Source: VRUE01 sp033856195 (lineage in GTDB: Bacteria; Actinomycetota; Thermoleophilia; Solirubrobacterales; 70-9). From it: 7,515 nucleotides of DNA. The notes under the pieces were generated by a model that saw nothing but the letters and a program-made list of their open reading frames with translations, ran no database searches and was not told where the DNA came from. The stretch spans positions 1 to 7,515 of the forward strand of contig JAWVFL010000058.1 of assembly GCA_033856195.1 (NCBI GenBank). Reading direction: 5' to 3'. How positions within the stretch are numbered: the stretch's first letter is position 1; every line of letters begins with the position of its first letter. Positions 5,471 through 7,515 of the stretch are shown here, one piece after another. Position numbers and translations under genes: made by a program.

Positions 5471-7338
5471 CAGCCCGGGCTGCCCCCGTTGGCACCGGCT
5501 GACCCGGTGGTGTGCTTGTTGAAATAGGCCTCGAGAATCTGGAGCGCGGCCGGCGCTGCTGCATCTGCGCCGAATCCTCCTTCCTCGATCGTAACGGCAG
5601 TGACGATTTTGGGGTTGGGATAGGGCGCCAGGACGAGGTACCAGGACTGGTCTTCGTGGCCGTCCCGCTGCGCCGTGCCGGTCTTGCCGGCGACCGGAAC
5701 CGGGAAGTTGCCGAAGACGCCGAAGGAGGTGCCGCCGTTCACCTGCGCAGCCTCGTGCAGGCCTTCGAGGATGGCGGAGCGATATTCGGGGTCGATGTGG
5801 ACCTGGCGGCGCGGCGGCGGCGCGAATTCCTTCAGCACGCGGCCGGCGGCGTCGGTGACTTCCTTGCCGACATGGGGGGTGACGATGGTGCCGCCGTTGC
5901 CGAGCGCGGCGTAGGCGATCGCCATCTGCAGCGGGTTGGTCTGCAGATCGCCCTGCCCCGTGGCGAGCTGGATGTTGTCGCCCGCCGACCAGGGGCGATC
6001 GGTCCCGCCTTCCTCGTAGAGCTGGTTGCGCCAGCGTTGGCTGGGCAGCAGGCCTTCGGCGGCGCCGGGCAGGTCGAGTCCGGTCGGCCGCCCGATCCCC
6101 AGCGCGTGCCCCCAGTGCTGGAGATCGCCCGTGTCCCACATCCTCAGGCCCAGCGTGTAGAAGTAGACGTCCGAGGAGACCTGCAGGGCAGGCACGAGGC
6201 TGACGCTGCCGAAGGCGGCGCCGCCGGCGTTTTGGAATGGCTGCCCGCCGACGGTGATCGAGCCGCTGTCGTAGATCGCTTCGCTCGGCGTGATCACGCC
6301 GTTTTCGAGCGCCGCCAGGGCGGTGATGATCTTGAAGGTGGAGCCCGTCGGGTAGAGGCCCGAGATCGCCCGGTCGGCGAGGGGCGCGGACGGGTTGCGG
6401 TAGGTCTCATTGACCTGAGCCTGGGTAAGCGGCCGGGTGAAGAGCGCCGGTTCGAAGCTCGGGAACGAGCCCAGGCCGAGGATTTCGCCGCTGTGGACGT
6501 CCATTGTGATGAAGCCGCCCGGCAGACCCTGCGCCGCGAGCGCCGCCTCGCCGGCAGCCTGGACGTCGGTGTCGATCGAGAGCTTGAGGTTGTCGCCCGG
6601 GGCCGGCGGCTTGGCGACCAGGCGGCCGTTCGGCGTCGGCTCACCCAAAGCGTCGACCTGAATCCGGGTCAGGCCGGGACGGCCGCGCAGGTAGCGGTCG
6701 TAGGTGTCCTCCACTCCGTCCTGGCCGATTTCGTCGCCGGCCAGCAGGCCGTGGTAGCGAGGGTCCTTCAGCTCTTCTGGGGAGATCTCGCCAACGTTGC
6801 CGAGGATGTGCGCGGCCAGCGTCCCGTCCGGATAGGCGCGAACGAAGACGCGCTGCACCTCGACCCCCGGGAAGCGCTCCTGGTTCTCCTGCAGGTAGTA
6901 GACGAGGTAGTGACCGACGTCACGGCGCAGCGTCACCGGCGCGGCCGGTGCCAGTTTCAGCTCTTCCTGCATCGTGCGACGCACGCGGCGTAGGGTGCTG
7001 TGCGTGAGGTCGGCGAGGCGCGAGAGCTCAGCGCGGCGCTCGGCGGGGTCGGCCGGCAGCTTGCGCGGATTCACCTGCAGGGCGAGACTGGTCCTGTTGG
7101 CGACGAGCAATTTGCCGTTGCGATCGAGGATCTCGCCACGCGGAGCACCGGTCCGGAAGGACCGTGTGCGGTTGTTCTTCGCTTCGGCGAGGTACTCGTC
7201 GCCGTCGAGGACCTGCAGCAGCCAGAGGCGCAAAAAGAGGATCGCGAAGAGGGCGACGGCGAAGCCCCCGAAGAGCGCGAGCCGCAACGCCAGCCGATTG
7301 CTCATCGCCGGACCTCGCTCATCGGATCGGAGATACAT
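5470..7338 (-). CDS. mrdA: Penicillin-binding protein 2 (class B, peptidoglycan DD-transpeptidase)
   Basis: Product of 622 residues, a class B PBP that cross-links peptidoglycan outside the membrane and pairs with RodA for elongation. A short cytoplasmic N-terminus is followed by one membrane anchor at about 18-40 (ALFGGFAVALFAILFL). A PBP dimer/pedestal domain (RGEILDRNGKLL at 67-78, DGVEDTYDRYLRG at 207-219) precedes the transpeptidase domain. The three active-site motifs are intact: STFK (S333 nucleophile, K336), SSD (388-390, the SxD form usual in PBP2) and KTG (552-554). The start at 7338 has GGGGAG 6 bases upstream. A second candidate at 7305 (MSNRLAL, 611 residues) also has a good site (GAGGT), and an upstream GTG at 7428 has none. 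The stop overlaps the rodA start (TGATG). Length and motifs are typical of the family. Confidence 0.95.
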   Translation of the reverse strand: MYLRSDERGPAMSNRLALRLALFGGFAVALFAILFLRLWLLQVLDGDEYLAEAKNNRTRSFRTGAPRGEILDRNGKLLVANRTSLALQVNPRKLPADPAERRAELSRLADLTHSTLRRVRRTMQEELKLAPAAPVTLRRDVGHYLVYYLQENQERFPGVEVQRVFVRAYPDGTLAAHILGNVGEISPEELKDPRYHGLLAGDEIGQDGVEDTYDRYLRGRPGLTRIQVDALGEPTPNGRLVAKPPAPGDNLKLSIDTDVQAAGEAALAAQGLPGGFITMDVHSGEILGLGSFPSFEPALFTRPLTQAQVNETYRNPSAPLADRAISGLYPTGSTFKIITALAALENGVITPSEAIYDSGSITVGGQPFQNAGGAAFGSVSLVPALQVSSDVYFYTLGLRMWDTGDLQHWGHALGIGRPTGLDLPGAAEGLLPSQRWRNQLYEEGGTDRPWSAGDNIQLATGQGDLQTNPLQMAIAYAALGNGGTIVTPHVGKEVTDAAGRVLKEFAPPPRRQVHIDPEYRSAILEGLHEAAQVNGGTSFGVFGNFPVPVAGKTGTAQRDGHEDQSWYLVLAPYPNPKIVTAVTIEEGGFGADAAAPAALQILEAYFNKHTTGSAGANGGSPG

Positions 7339-7404
7339 CAGACGCTCCCCGGGTGGTCGATTCCGGGTTCTGCTGCTGTGGTGGTGGGAAGGGCCTGGCC
7401 GCCC

Positions 7405-7515
7405 TCCAGTCGAATTGATGTCGCACACGCTTCGCGCTTAGCGACTATGGAGGAGCGCGGCTTCGCCGCGCAAAAGACGGATTGCATTTCCGCCGCTTCG
7501 CGACATTCGACTGGA
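7405..7515. repeat. 111-bp segment bounded by 11-bp inverted repeats
   Basis: The plus strand reads TCCAGTCGAAT at 7405-7415 and its exact reverse complement at 7505-7515. The next inner bases also match (GTCGC at 7420-7424 and GCGAC at 7500-7504) if a 4-base insertion in the left arm is allowed. The segment could be a small palindromic element, an RNA fold in the leader, or an assembly artefact, because the right arm ends exactly at the window edge. Confidence 0.6.
7428..7502. repeat. Three related TTC/GAA-loop hairpins
   Basis: Hairpins CGC-TTC-GCG at 7428-7436, GCGCGGC-TTC-GCCGCGC at 7455-7471 and CGC-TTC-GCG at 7494-7502 share the same triloop. Their centres are about 31 and 35 bases apart. 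On the transcribed minus strand the loops are GAA, and the first and third contain GCGAAGC, a sequence known to form a very stable mini-hairpin in DNA. The middle one has a perfect 7-bp stem but no T-run on either side, so it is not a typical intrinsic terminator. Confidence 0.6.

Larger units (their letters stand above)
7339..7515 (-). other. Structured leader upstream of mrdA
   Basis: This is the 177-base stretch between the mrdA start and the window edge. It contains the ribosome site GGGGAG for the start at 7338, three small hairpins with GAA loops on the transcribed strand, and an 11-bp inverted repeat whose right arm ends at the last base of the window. One minus-strand frame is open from 7514 down to a TGA that overlaps the mrdA ATG (TGATG), but its GC at third codon positions appears lower than in the neighbouring genes and it shows no hydrophobic stretch. 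I therefore do not call it a gene. The upstream mreD gene often found here is not recognisable. A promoter is possible but no convincing hexamers were seen. Confidence 0.45.

Noticed and set aside
5512..6993. Plus-strand open frame of 493 codons opposite mrdA
   Set aside because: It lies opposite an intact PBP2 with all three active-site motifs and has no features of its own.
7339..7428. GTG start at 7428 for a 652-residue PBP2
   Set aside because: There is no ribosome site upstream, and the added 30 residues are low in family character; 7338 is better supported.
7455..7471. Intrinsic terminator at the 7-bp GC hairpin upstream of mrdA
   Set aside because: No T-run follows on either strand in the direction of transcription.

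Overview
The window is a high-GC actinobacterial locus. Every gene I can support lies on the minus strand and reads from high to low coordinates. Gene content, gene order and protein style point to class Thermoleophilia, probably Solirubrobacterales. The best evidence for that is the secreted protein at the low end, whose YWTD-like propeller, Ig-like domain and very lysine-rich beta domain resemble surface proteins common in that group. This placement is inference; no rRNA or other phylogenetic marker was compared.

In transcription order the layout is as follows. (1) A 177-base leader at 7339-7515 contains three TTC/GAA-loop hairpins and an 11-bp inverted repeat. (2) mrdA (PBP2, transpeptidase, 5470-7338) is followed by rodA (SEDS glycosyltransferase, 4274-5470), joined by a TGATG overlap. 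Together they form the lateral-wall peptidoglycan synthase pair. (3) After a 52-base gap comes an RNase E/G gene (2380-4221). It overlaps rplU (ribosomal protein L21, 1868-2383) by an ATGA, and rplU overlaps rpmA (L27, 1624-1878) by 11 bases. (4) A secreted beta-propeller/Ig-like protein gene (48-1610) starts 13 bases after rpmA, with its Shine-Dalgarno next to the rpmA stop codon. (5) A likely transcription terminator hairpin sits at 3-20, with its U-tract cut by the window edge.

The overlaps and short gaps suggest one continuous transcription unit or two abutting ones (cell wall; RNA processing/ribosome). The mrdA-rodA and rne-rplU-rpmA blocks are a familiar actinobacterial arrangement, in which obg commonly follows rpmA. 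Here a secreted protein gene follows instead. The less ordinary features are that gene, the 66-residue histone-like Lys/Ala/Pro tail on L21 with its run of A6 tracts, the basic tail on the RNase, and the structured leader before mrdA. I found no CRISPR array, tRNA, rRNA, insertion sequence, toxin-antitoxin pair or recognisable defence system. No convincing undescribed multi-gene system is visible.
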